Assembly: GCF_014698845.1 (NCBI RefSeq) | Contig: NZ_JACJTV010000015.1 | Coordinates: forward strand, 1-64,000 | Reading direction: 5' to 3' | From: Coleofasciculus sp. FACHB-1120 | GTDB taxonomy: Bacteria > Cyanobacteriota > Cyanobacteriia > Cyanobacteriales > FACHB-T130 | Length of the DNA: 64,000 bases | Shown here: in pieces, positions 46,911 to 55,579 of the stretch | How positions within the stretch are numbered: position 1 is the first letter of the stretch | How the letters are laid out: each line of letters opens with the position of its first letter | Translations under genes and position numbers: made by a program | The notes under the pieces: generated by a model | What the model saw: only the letters and a program-made list of their open reading frames with translations | Told to the model about the DNA's origin: nothing | Databases searched by the model: none

Positions 46911-47957
46911 TCATTGTTGCGGCACAACGGTAGGAGAGGGAATTGGTTCTGCTTGTCCGGCTTGTACTAGAGCTTGATAAATGGCAGCAGCCACCTCAGC
47001 GCGAGTCGCAGCCTGATTCGGTTTGAGCAAGTTTGGATACGGGTAGTTGATTACAAGACCGGCGGCTGTAGACGCTGCTACACCTTGTATTGCGTACTTA
47101 GGAATCTCACTGGCGTCTTGATAAGTCTGTAAAGCTTGAGCCGGATTGGACGGCGGTTTAAGCCCTAAGCCGCTGGCAAGCGCAACCAAAACTTGCGCTC
47201 TCGGAATCTCTTGGTTGGGTAGAAACCGATTTCTCGGATATCCTTTTAAAAAACCCGTTGCCACAGCTTGCTTGATCCCTGCTTCAGCCCAGTACCCAGC
47301 GGGAACATCTTGAAAATTCACAGCATTCTGAGCGGGTTTTTGACCAAAAGCTTTCCGCAACGGAGCCGTAAATTCTGCTCTCGTGATCGGTTGATCGGGG
47401 CGAAAAGTCCCATCGGTGAAACCCGCAAGGATGTTGCGCTCAACCAGCGCTTGAATGTAAGGACGCGCCCAGTAATTATCGGGAATATCGGAAAAGTTGA
47501 TCGGTTTAGCTGGGGCAGAAGCCGTGGGGGCTGGTACGGGAACAACCGCCACTGGGGCGGAAGGTGCAGGCGCGGGTACTGTAGCGGGGGCGGCTGACGG
47601 CGCTGGGGAAGGTGCGGGTACGACGGGTACGGGAATAATCGGGATGCTTCTCGATACTGTGTCTGGATCGTTCGGGATGACTAGCGTTCGGTTTGGGTCG
47701 TTCGGTGAAGCAGAAGGTGTCGGAAGCGTTTGCTGGGGGCGCGATTCTCCGGGTATCACTGCTGGTAGCGGCGCTGCTGGCGTTGGACTTGCCGTGGCGT
47801 CAGGAGTCGGCAATCCGCCCAAATTCACTCCTGGCTCCCTTCTACCTATCGACCAGAAGAAAATCGTGCCAATCACGCTGAAGGCAACAACAATGCCAAT
47901 CAACTCATCAAAGCCAAGCCGAGAGGAACGTGGATCGGGCGGAGGTGAATTTGTCAT
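46911..47957 (-). CDS. SLH-domain protein with membrane anchor
   Basis: A 348-aa protein. A transmembrane helix lies near residues 19-39 (ELIGIVVAFSVIGTIFFWSIG), followed by a roughly 110-residue Pro/Ala/Ser-rich linker. Three S-layer-homology repeats then occupy about 155-335: FSDIPDNYWARPYIQALVE ... ITRAEFTAPL, FQDVPAGYWAEAGIKQAV ... IPRAQVLVAL, and YQDASEIPKYAIQG ... ATRAEVAAAIYQAL. SLH repeats bind cell-wall polysaccharide, so this protein probably tethers the inner membrane to the wall. It is divergent from the topoisomerase gene. Confidence 0.87.
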   Translation of the reverse strand: MTNSPPPDPRSSRLGFDELIGIVVAFSVIGTIFFWSIGRREPGVNLGGLPTPDATASPTPAAPLPAVIPGESRPQQTLPTPSASPNDPNRTLVIPNDPDTVSRSIPIIPVPVVPAPSPAPSAAPATVPAPAPSAPVAVVPVPAPTASAPAKPINFSDIPDNYWARPYIQALVERNILAGFTDGTFRPDQPITRAEFTAPLRKAFGQKPAQNAVNFQDVPAGYWAEAGIKQAVATGFLKGYPRNRFLPNQEIPRAQVLVALASGLGLKPPSNPAQALQTYQDASEIPKYAIQGVAASTAAGLVINYPYPNLLKPNQAATRAEVAAAIYQALVQAGQAEPIPSPTVVPQQ

Positions 47958-48053
47958 TTACCTGAGTTCATGCAGCAAGTAGCTTATACCCTAAAATGCC
48001 AAGCTAAGTCATCCTTCTTAAAGCAAGAATTAAAAATTTTTGGAGGACAGAAC

Positions 48054-50264
48054 ATGAAACTTGTTTTGATAGAAAGTCCTGGGAAACGGCAGAAATGGCA
48101 GAAAAGCCTTGGTTCTGGCTATCGCGTGATGGCAAGCATGGGTCATGTCGTTGAATTGGCTAAAGATGGGGAAGATGCACTGGGATTTGACCTATCAGGC
48201 GATCGCGTTACTTGTCGGTTTGTCCCCCGTGGCGACCGAGGCAAAAAGGTTCTCACCGAACTGAAACAAGCTGTCAAATCAGCAACCGAAGTCATATTTG
48301 CAACTGACCCAGACCGGGAAGGTGAGGTGATTTCTTGGCATCTCGCACGAGAACTCAAGGTGAAAAATCCCCGGCGAGTAGTGACGAGCGAGATTACAGA
48401 AACTGCGATTAAAAAAGCAGTGAGCAAACCCCGTCCCCTCGACCAGAATCTCGTAGATGCAGCGCTTTTGAGGACGTGTCTCGACAAGCTGGTTGGTTTC
48501 AGAGGCTCCCCTCTCGTTTGGTCGCTCAAAAACGGAGCCAAGTCAGTCGGTCGGGTTCAAAGCGCGACCTTGCACCTATTATGCGATCGCGAGAGAGCGA
48601 TTACAGCCTTTGTCCCTGAAGATTACTGGTCTGTTTACGTTGACTACGCCGAGGGTTTTCGAGCCTTTTATGCAGGACAAGTGAATCGTTCCGAGGAGTC
48701 TGAAGTAGAGGAAACCGATGATTCTGAGTCTCCTGATAGCAAAAAAGCTGCTGAAGGAACCAGAGTGACAACACAAACTCAGGCGGATCAACTGGTGGCG
48801 ACGGCAAAGAGTCATCCTCATCAGGTAGTCAGCACCCAAGGTAAAGTGAGTTTTAAAAAACCACCCGCCGCATTTACCACCAGTTCCCTTCAGCAGGCAG
48901 CAGGAGCGCGTTTAAAGCTGAATCCAGAGAAAACGATGCAAGTGGCGCAGAAGCTGTACGAGCAAGGATACATCACTTATATGCGTACAGATAGCCCAAC
49001 TTTATCTGAGGAGTTTTGTGCTTCGGTGCGGAAGTATCTGGAGCAAAATGACCCAGAGAATGTCCCTGAAAAGGCGGCTGTTCGGAAAAGTGCAGCACTT
49101 TCCCAAGAAGCGCATGAGGCAATTCGACCAACAGAGATTACCCGGCTACCATCCGTCATTAAAGCAGAGTTAACACCCGAAGAAGCTGGATTGTATGACT
49201 TGATATGGCGACGCGCGATCGCTTCTCTCTGTCAATCAGCGCGACTCTTGAAGACGAGAATTATCACGAAATCTGGTAGCGTAACTTGGCAAGCTTTGGG
49301 TCAGGTGCTACAGTTTGAGGGCTATCTGCGCTACTGGCGAGATATTGGTTCAGACCAAGTGTTGCCGACGCTGAAAGAGGGGCAATCGCTTACCTGTACC
49401 CATGCGGGTGCCGATAAGAAGCAGACAATGCCACCTCCCCGTTATTCTGAGTCTAAGTTGATTCAGGTGATGGAGAAACAGGGGATTGGGCGTCCTAGCA
49501 CCTATGCTCCGACTGTAAAGACTTTGAAAGAGCGGGAATATGTGGTTCTGAAGAAGGCGCTGCTTGTTCCGACCCAGCTGGGGATGGAAGTTGATGAGTT
49601 TTTGGGTCGAGTGTTACCTGAGCTAATTCGTGCAGATTTTACGGCAAAGATGGAGCGGGAATTGGATGCGATCGCTCACGGTAAGCTGGACTGGCAAAAG
49701 TATTTGACTAGCTGGAACCGCGATTATTTTGCCCCAGCGCTCAAGAAGGCCGGGGCAAGAATTCCCGCTTCTATGCCGACTGCAACGAACCCAAGCCGCG
49801 TTAAGGTCACTCAATCTGTTCATGAACCCCCGGATGCTCACACCGATACTCGCACTGAGAGTCGGTCTGAACTTACTAATATTCGGTGTCCGAAATGCAA
49901 ACATCCGATGACGAGGGTTTACTCCAAGTCTAAAAAACTTCAAACAGACCATTTTTTGAGCTGTGATGAGCGCAATAATGGCTGCGGTGCTGTGATGTTT
50001 TTTAACGTGTCTACCCTAGAGTATGAATTGCCTGACGCTAAACGGAAAAATCCACCGCGTTCTGACACGCCTTCTCAGCATTCTTGTCCGATTTGTGGCT
50101 CGCCCTTAGAGCGTTACAAATACACCAAAAATGGTCAAAATAAGGTAATGTTGCGCTGCTCCAACTCTAAAACTAAACAAAATAAATGTAAAGAGGTCGC
50201 ATTTTTTGAGAGTAAAAAAGGTAACTGGTGGTCGCCGAAATTTGGCGAGATTGGAGCCGGGTAA
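48054..50264 (+). CDS. Type IA DNA topoisomerase
   Basis: A 736-aa enzyme from the ATG at 48054, with GGAGG 7 nt upstream; the frame opens at 47970. The TOPRIM domain has MKLVLIESPG and ATDPDREGEV. The active-site tyrosine is Y309 in YITYMRTDS. The C-terminus ends in two zinc ribbons: CPKCKHPM ... CDERNNGC and CPICGSPL ... CSNSKTKQNKC. It relaxes negative supercoils by single-strand passage. Cyanobacteria usually also carry a longer canonical TopA, so this may be a paralogue, as the KRQKWQKSLG N-terminus differs from that form. An in-frame acidic insertion (SEESEVEETDDSESPDSKKA) sits in the arch domain. Confidence 0.88.
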   Translation: MKLVLIESPGKRQKWQKSLGSGYRVMASMGHVVELAKDGEDALGFDLSGDRVTCRFVPRGDRGKKVLTELKQAVKSATEVIFATDPDREGEVISWHLARELKVKNPRRVVTSEITETAIKKAVSKPRPLDQNLVDAALLRTCLDKLVGFRGSPLVWSLKNGAKSVGRVQSATLHLLCDRERAITAFVPEDYWSVYVDYAEGFRAFYAGQVNRSEESEVEETDDSESPDSKKAAEGTRVTTQTQADQLVATAKSHPHQVVSTQGKVSFKKPPAAFTTSSLQQAAGARLKLNPEKTMQVAQKLYEQGYITYMRTDSPTLSEEFCASVRKYLEQNDPENVPEKAAVRKSAALSQEAHEAIRPTEITRLPSVIKAELTPEEAGLYDLIWRRAIASLCQSARLLKTRIITKSGSVTWQALGQVLQFEGYLRYWRDIGSDQVLPTLKEGQSLTCTHAGADKKQTMPPPRYSESKLIQVMEKQGIGRPSTYAPTVKTLKEREYVVLKKALLVPTQLGMEVDEFLGRVLPELIRADFTAKMERELDAIAHGKLDWQKYLTSWNRDYFAPALKKAGARIPASMPTATNPSRVKVTQSVHEPPDAHTDTRTESRSELTNIRCPKCKHPMTRVYSKSKKLQTDHFLSCDERNNGCGAVMFFNVSTLEYELPDAKRKNPPRSDTPSQHSCPICGSPLERYKYTKNGQNKVMLRCSNSKTKQNKCKEVAFFESKKGNWWSPKFGEIGAG

Positions 50265-51266
50265 TCCAGCCATGATTCTTCGGCATAACTGTGGTTTGAT
50301 TGATTACTTTACAGACTGCATTGATTTAAAAAATTATCTGCTGATGGTTTAAGAGTCTGGATTGTAAGCAATCAGTAAACTCAAGCTTGCACTAGAAAAA
50401 ACGCCAATTTAGTCCCTCAATTCCTTTAATTAAATCACATTTTTTGAAGAGATATTCTAAGCTAAAGCACAATTTTTTTATGGGGATGGGGGCATTTTAA
50501 CACTTTTTAATTGCCCTTACACATAGCTGGAGATGAAATAGCAATGTGTAAGCACGCTTTATTTGGCGTAGCAGGTATGAAACTACAGGTTTCCCCAATT
50601 ATTCCCTCTTGCATGGTCATCAATGCAGCTAAATCCAAAAGGATAACCAACCTTTTTTGCCGTAATGCTTACTCAATAAAAAAGGTAATTTTCTGTTTTT
50701 TACCGTTTATTTATAGAAAGGAAAATCCAAGCGAAATATTCCTGTTTTTTATAAATTTTACAATCAAAACCCATAAAAAATACATTTTTTTACGTTTTCA
50801 AATTTAAATTTTAAAAAAATGCAACCTATAGCTCTAGCCTACTTGCGATTCTAAATCAGCAACTTTAAATACTCTAACTTTTGCTGTGTCTGGGTTTTGA
50901 CCCCTAAAAAATTTTTTAAACTCGATCCCGTGGCTTTACACCCTGTAAGCAAGACTTAGTAAAGAATTTTTAAAAAAGTGCCTATTGTACCATAAAAATG
51001 CAGTTATAACAGAATTTGTTAAAATAATTAACTTGCTTCAAGGGGCTGAAATTGCTATTATTTAAATTCCTGTTTTGCCTATCTCTGTGCAGGTTACAAA
51101 GCTTTCACCCATGCTGAGAATATTGAGCTGGGTGTACCCACCCGTGTGAAAATAAACAACAAACTTCCACCGGGTTAATTTGAGTGAATATACAACTACA
51201 CTAAAGCGGAATAACTTGGTATCATAACCCTTTGAACCAGGAACGTCACTAGCGTCAGGTTGAGGA
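50265..51266. other. AT-rich upstream region of the lipid-synthase locus
   Basis: About 1 kb with long A/T runs (around 50640-51060). The open frame 50511-50807 has a TTG start and low-complexity text; the minus-strand frame 51062-51352 overlaps the synthase gene. Neither is credible. It is the presumed promoter/regulatory region of the 51267 operon, but no operator is identifiable by eye. Confidence 0.5.
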
Positions 51267-54200
51267 ATGAAGTCTGATAAATCATTGATAAACAACAAAA
51301 TTAAGCGGCAACTGCAACAAACACCTGTGGCGATTATCGGAATGGGTTGCATTTTTCCGCAAGCCAGGACTCTAGAAGAGTATTGGGAAAATATCGTTAC
51401 AAAAACCGATTGTATCTCTGATGTTCCTCCCTCACGCTGGCGGATTGAGGACTACTACGATCCAGATCCCAAGGCACCAGATAAGACCTATTGCAAACGC
51501 GGTGGATTCATCCCGGATATTGATTTTGATCCGATGGAATTTGGGTTGCCTCCCAATATTCTAGAGGTGACAGATGTCGCCCAAATGCTCTCGTTGGTAG
51601 TTGCCAAACAGGCAATGGAAGACGCTGGTTACGGTGAATCCAGAGATTTTAATCGAAAAGGCACAGGCGTCATTCTGGGCGTCGGGGGCGGGCAGAAACT
51701 AATTACGCCGCTAACTACCCGTTTGCAATATCCCGTTTGGGAGAAGGTTCTCAAAAACAGTGGTGTATCTGACGAAGATACCCAAAAGATTATTGAGAAG
51801 ATAAAACTTGCCTATATCGGCTGGGAAGAAAATTCTTTTCCGGGCATGCTGGGGAACGTGATTGCCGGACGAATTGCCAACCGCCTAGATTTAGGGGGAA
51901 TTAACTGTGTTGTGGATGCAGCCTGTGCCGGGTCATTAAGCGCCCTGCGTATGGCTTTGAGTGAATTGACCGAGTATCGTAGCGACATGATGATCGCGGG
52001 CGGTGTGGATGCCGACAATTCGATCTTCATGTATATGTGCTTTAGTAAAACGCCTGCCTTTTCTAAAGAAGGGAATTCTCGTCCCTTCGATATAAATTCC
52101 GACGGGATGCTGTTGGGTGAAGGCATGGGGATGATGGTACTCAAGCGTCTTGAAGATGCCGAACGAGATGGCGATCGCATTTATGCCGTCATCAAGGGAA
52201 TGGGCACCTCCAGCGATGGCAAATCTAAGAGCATTTATGCCCCTCGTTCGGAAGGGCAAGCCGTAGCGTTGCGTCGAGCTTATGAAGATGCTGGATTTTC
52301 ACCCTCAACCGTCGGTCTGATTGAAGCTCATGGTACAGGAACCGTCGCTGGCGATCCGACAGAGTTTGCAGGCTTAAATGAAGTTTTTAGCCAAAACAAC
52401 CCCCAAAAACAACATATTGCTTTGGGGAGTGTTAAGTCTCAGATTGGACATACAAAAGCAACAGCAGGTGCAGCCAGCCTGATCAAAACGGCTTTGGCTT
52501 TGCACCACAAGATATTACCCCCCACGATTAATATCACCCAACCCAACCCTAGACTTAAAATTGAAGAATCACCCTTCTATTTGAATACCGAAACCCGACC
52601 CTGGATTGGCATTGATGCTGAAACGCCAAGAAGAGCAGGGGTCAGTGCGTTTGGCTTTGGAGGCACAAATTATCATGTCGTCCTCGAAGAATATCAAAGG
52701 GAACATCAGCAGGCTTATCGTTTACACAGTACGCCAGCGACCATTCTGCTGGACGCTCCAACAGTAGGAGAATTATTAGCGAAGTGTGAAACCCTAGAGT
52801 CGCAATTAGCAAGCGATCGCGGTACACAACATTACACAGAACTTGTCACCGCTGCGAGTTTGAAAATTCCCGTTGCCTCAGCCAGAGTGGGATTTGTCGC
52901 CACCTCTGCCGCAGAAGCGCGTGAATTATTGCAGATTACGATTGACTTACTGAAAAACAAGGCAACAGCCCAATCGTGGGAGCATCCCAAAGGAATCTAT
53001 TACCGCAAAACTAGCCTGAACCCCCAAGGGAAAGTAGTAGCGCTGTTTTCGGGGCAAGGTTCGCAGTATTTGGAGATGGGTAAGGAACTTGTCCTTAACT
53101 TCCCTCAGCTTCGCCAAGCTTACAGCGATATGGACAAATACCTGGGTAAAAATGGGTTGCCACCCATTTCCCAAGTCGTTTTCCCGTGTCCTGTTTTTGA
53201 CAACGCCCAAAAGGATGCCCAAATTGCGGCATTGCAACAAACCGAAAATGCCCAACCCGCAATTGGTGCCTTGAGTTTTGGTCTCTACAAAATTCTAGAA
53301 GAGGCAGGGTTCAAGCCTGATTTTGTGGCAGGGCACAGCTTTGGGGAACTGACGGCACTATGGGCGGCGGGCGTTCTGAATGACGAAGATTACTTTTTCC
53401 TCGTCAAAGCCAGAGGTCAAGCAATGGCATCTCCCGACGATCCAAAAGTCGATACCGGCATGATGCTGGCGGTGAAAGGGGATATTTATAAAGTCAAAGA
53501 AGTTGTCGAGAATTTCCCCAAAATCACCATTGCCAACTGGAACTCTAACAATCAGGTGGTATTAGCGGGAGCGAAGGGAGAAATCGCCAAAGTCCAGCAG
53601 AAATTGGAGCAGCTTGGGTATTCGGTTGTTTTACTACCCGTTTCCGCAGCTTTCCATTCACCGTTTGTCGCTCACGCTCAAAAACGGTTTGCGGAGGTGC
53701 TGGATCGAGTTACTTTCAATCAGCCGAAGATCCCGGTATACTCCAATACAACCGGAAATCTTTATCCAGACAATTCCCATACCATCGGACAAACCTTAGC
53801 TGCACATATTGTCAATCCTGTGCATTTTAAGCAGGAAGTTGAAAATATTTACGCAGCCGGGGGATATTTCTTTGTCGAATTTGGCCCTAGGAATATCCTG
53901 ACCAATCTGGTGAAGAATATCCTCGAAAATCGACCCCATTTGGCGATCGCTTTGAATGCTAGTAGCAAAGGGGATAGCCAGCGCCAGTTGTGCGAAGCCT
54001 TTGTTCAGTTGCGCGTGGCTGGCTTGTCTTTACAAAACCTCGATCCTTACCTAGTTAAACCAAAAGCATCCAATTCTCAGCAAAAGAAGAGATTGAATGT
54101 GCCTTTAAACGGCGCTAACTATGTTAGTGAAAAAACCAAAGCTGCTTTTGAACAAGCTTTGCAAAACGGACACCAAGTTAAGGGAAATCCAGAAAGGGAA

Positions 54201-55484
54201 AACCGGAATGGGAAATCGACACAGGAGCCGAAGAAATCTTTAGCCCCGAAACCAACACCACAAATCGCCCCAATCCCTAGTCCTCAACCCGTAATTCCCG
54301 TAGCCGCAATTCCCGTAGTCAAAATGCCAGAGCCGATACCAGTTCCACCCGCAACCAAATCAGAGGCGCAACCAATGCCACAATCTTCTGGAAATAATCA
54401 GGGTCTTCTAGAAAGTTTAGAGCGCAACATGATGCGCTTTCACGAGCATCAAGCTGCCAGCCAGCAAGTTCACGAACAATACCTGAAAAATCAGTTGGAA
54501 TATTCCCAAAGATTTTTCCAGCTCATGCAGCAACATTATTCCCTTTTGGGTGCTGGTAATGGTGCCAATGGGTCAGTTGTGAATGGTCAGGTGTCAATCG
54601 CGCCCGTTCGGAGCTTGGAACAAGGGCAAAACGGACAAGCGACATCTGAAAAACCACAGTATTCGGTTGTTGCCCCCACTACCCCGGCTGTTGCGCCGAC
54701 GCCTGTGCCAGATGCCGTCTTTGCCTCGGTGCCAGTGTCCCAACCCGTTTCCAGCAATGGTTCGCAGCCAGCTCAGGCTCGCCAAGTAGAGACAAGCCTG
54801 CAAAATCAAATTGCTCAAGCAGAGCAGGTAGAAGTTGCGCCATCAATCATTGAAACAACCTCTAGTCCGTCCGTAAGTCCGTCTGTAACAGCGCCAGCGG
54901 TGGATTTGACCCCCCTGATCGAATCCCTGTTAGAAGTAGTCAGTGAGAAGACGGGCTACCCCACGGAAATGCTAGAGCTTTCGATGGATATGGAAGCGGA
55001 TTTGGGGATTGACTCGATCAAGCGGGTGGAAATCTTAGGAGCAATGCAGGAGCTTTTCCCTGATTTGCCGCCGGTGAATCCAGAACAGTTAGCCGAACTC
55101 CGCACCCTCGCTCAAATTGTTGAATATATGGGCAACAAAGCTCCATCAACAGAGGTCGAGGTTTCCTCTCCAATGGCAGCAGTTTCAGCGAAGGCAGAAA
55201 ACGGATTTGCCTCCCAGGAGAAGGCAACTGCTCTGATTCAATCCTTGTTAGAAGTGGTCAGTGAGAAGACGGGCTACCCCACGGAAATGCTAGAGCTTTC
55301 GATGGACATGGAAGCGGATTTGGGGATTGACTCGATCAAGCGGGTGGAAATCTTGGGAGCAATGCAGGAGTTATTCCCTGATTTGCCGCCGGTGAATCCA
55401 GAACAGTTAGCCGAACTCCGCACCCTTGCTCAAATTGTTGAATATATGAGCCAGGAGTCGCGGGTGGCTGAAAAAAAAACTTAA
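51267..55484 (+). CDS. Secondary-lipid synthase (PfaA/HglE-like), KS-AT-ACP-ACP part
   Basis: A 1405-aa type I synthase. KS (about 18-475): Cys in DAACAGS (C220), HGTGT (H355) and SQIGH (H395), a complete triad. AT (about 595-900): FSGQGSQYLEMG and GHSFGE (S691). A Pro/Gln-rich linker runs to about 1210. Two ACPs lie at 1217-1288 and 1323-1394, each with the phosphopantetheine serine in LGIDSIKR. The chain stops at VAEKKT after a nine-A run; one frame over, the reading continues into KR-DH (55478-57991), restoring the PfaA-type order KS-AT-ACPn-KR-DH. Homology style is that of heterocyst-glycolipid and PUFA synthases. Confidence 0.9.
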   Translation: MKSDKSLINNKIKRQLQQTPVAIIGMGCIFPQARTLEEYWENIVTKTDCISDVPPSRWRIEDYYDPDPKAPDKTYCKRGGFIPDIDFDPMEFGLPPNILEVTDVAQMLSLVVAKQAMEDAGYGESRDFNRKGTGVILGVGGGQKLITPLTTRLQYPVWEKVLKNSGVSDEDTQKIIEKIKLAYIGWEENSFPGMLGNVIAGRIANRLDLGGINCVVDAACAGSLSALRMALSELTEYRSDMMIAGGVDADNSIFMYMCFSKTPAFSKEGNSRPFDINSDGMLLGEGMGMMVLKRLEDAERDGDRIYAVIKGMGTSSDGKSKSIYAPRSEGQAVALRRAYEDAGFSPSTVGLIEAHGTGTVAGDPTEFAGLNEVFSQNNPQKQHIALGSVKSQIGHTKATAGAASLIKTALALHHKILPPTINITQPNPRLKIEESPFYLNTETRPWIGIDAETPRRAGVSAFGFGGTNYHVVLEEYQREHQQAYRLHSTPATILLDAPTVGELLAKCETLESQLASDRGTQHYTELVTAASLKIPVASARVGFVATSAAEARELLQITIDLLKNKATAQSWEHPKGIYYRKTSLNPQGKVVALFSGQGSQYLEMGKELVLNFPQLRQAYSDMDKYLGKNGLPPISQVVFPCPVFDNAQKDAQIAALQQTENAQPAIGALSFGLYKILEEAGFKPDFVAGHSFGELTALWAAGVLNDEDYFFLVKARGQAMASPDDPKVDTGMMLAVKGDIYKVKEVVENFPKITIANWNSNNQVVLAGAKGEIAKVQQKLEQLGYSVVLLPVSAAFHSPFVAHAQKRFAEVLDRVTFNQPKIPVYSNTTGNLYPDNSHTIGQTLAAHIVNPVHFKQEVENIYAAGGYFFVEFGPRNILTNLVKNILENRPHLAIALNASSKGDSQRQLCEAFVQLRVAGLSLQNLDPYLVKPKASNSQQKKRLNVPLNGANYVSEKTKAAFEQALQNGHQVKGNPERENRNGKSTQEPKKSLAPKPTPQIAPIPSPQPVIPVAAIPVVKMPEPIPVPPATKSEAQPMPQSSGNNQGLLESLERNMMRFHEHQAASQQVHEQYLKNQLEYSQRFFQLMQQHYSLLGAGNGANGSVVNGQVSIAPVRSLEQGQNGQATSEKPQYSVVAPTTPAVAPTPVPDAVFASVPVSQPVSSNGSQPAQARQVETSLQNQIAQAEQVEVAPSIIETTSSPSVSPSVTAPAVDLTPLIESLLEVVSEKTGYPTEMLELSMDMEADLGIDSIKRVEILGAMQELFPDLPPVNPEQLAELRTLAQIVEYMGNKAPSTEVEVSSPMAAVSAKAENGFASQEKATALIQSLLEVVSEKTGYPTEMLELSMDMEADLGIDSIKRVEILGAMQELFPDLPPVNPEQLAELRTLAQIVEYMSQESRVAEKKT
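54915..55448 (+). repeat. Near-identical direct duplication encoding the tandem ACPs
   Basis: The 216-bp unit at 54915-55130 recurs at 55233-55448, an offset of 318 bp that keeps the frame (106 codons). By eye there are about nine base differences, so the copies are about 96% identical, with most changes silent. This implies recent duplication or ongoing gene conversion. Confidence 0.9.
55471..55479 (+). other. Nine-A slippery run at the synthase frame junction
   Basis: GAA AAA AAA ACT TAA in the upstream frame. A one-base backward slip on the A-run (or one extra A in the mRNA) reads AAA AAC TTA ACC and continues without a stop through the linker (P-E-S-Q-Q-A-E-A-E) into the KR domain. The window A AAA AAA fits the X XXY YYZ shape for -1 frameshifting, and A9 is long enough for polymerase slippage. 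A GCTGAA hexamer tract follows at about 55503-55524. Confidence 0.75.
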
Positions 55485-55579
55485 CCCCAGAATCGCAGCA
55501 AGCTGAAGCTGAAGCTGAAGCTGAACACAAGATTAAACGCGGTCGGGCGAGGCTCCAACCTCTGAGTGAGGCAGATTAT

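Noticed and set aside
50511-50807. 98-codon ORF upstream of the synthase locus
   Set aside because: TTG start, Lys/Phe/Ile-rich text typical of translated AT-rich spacer.
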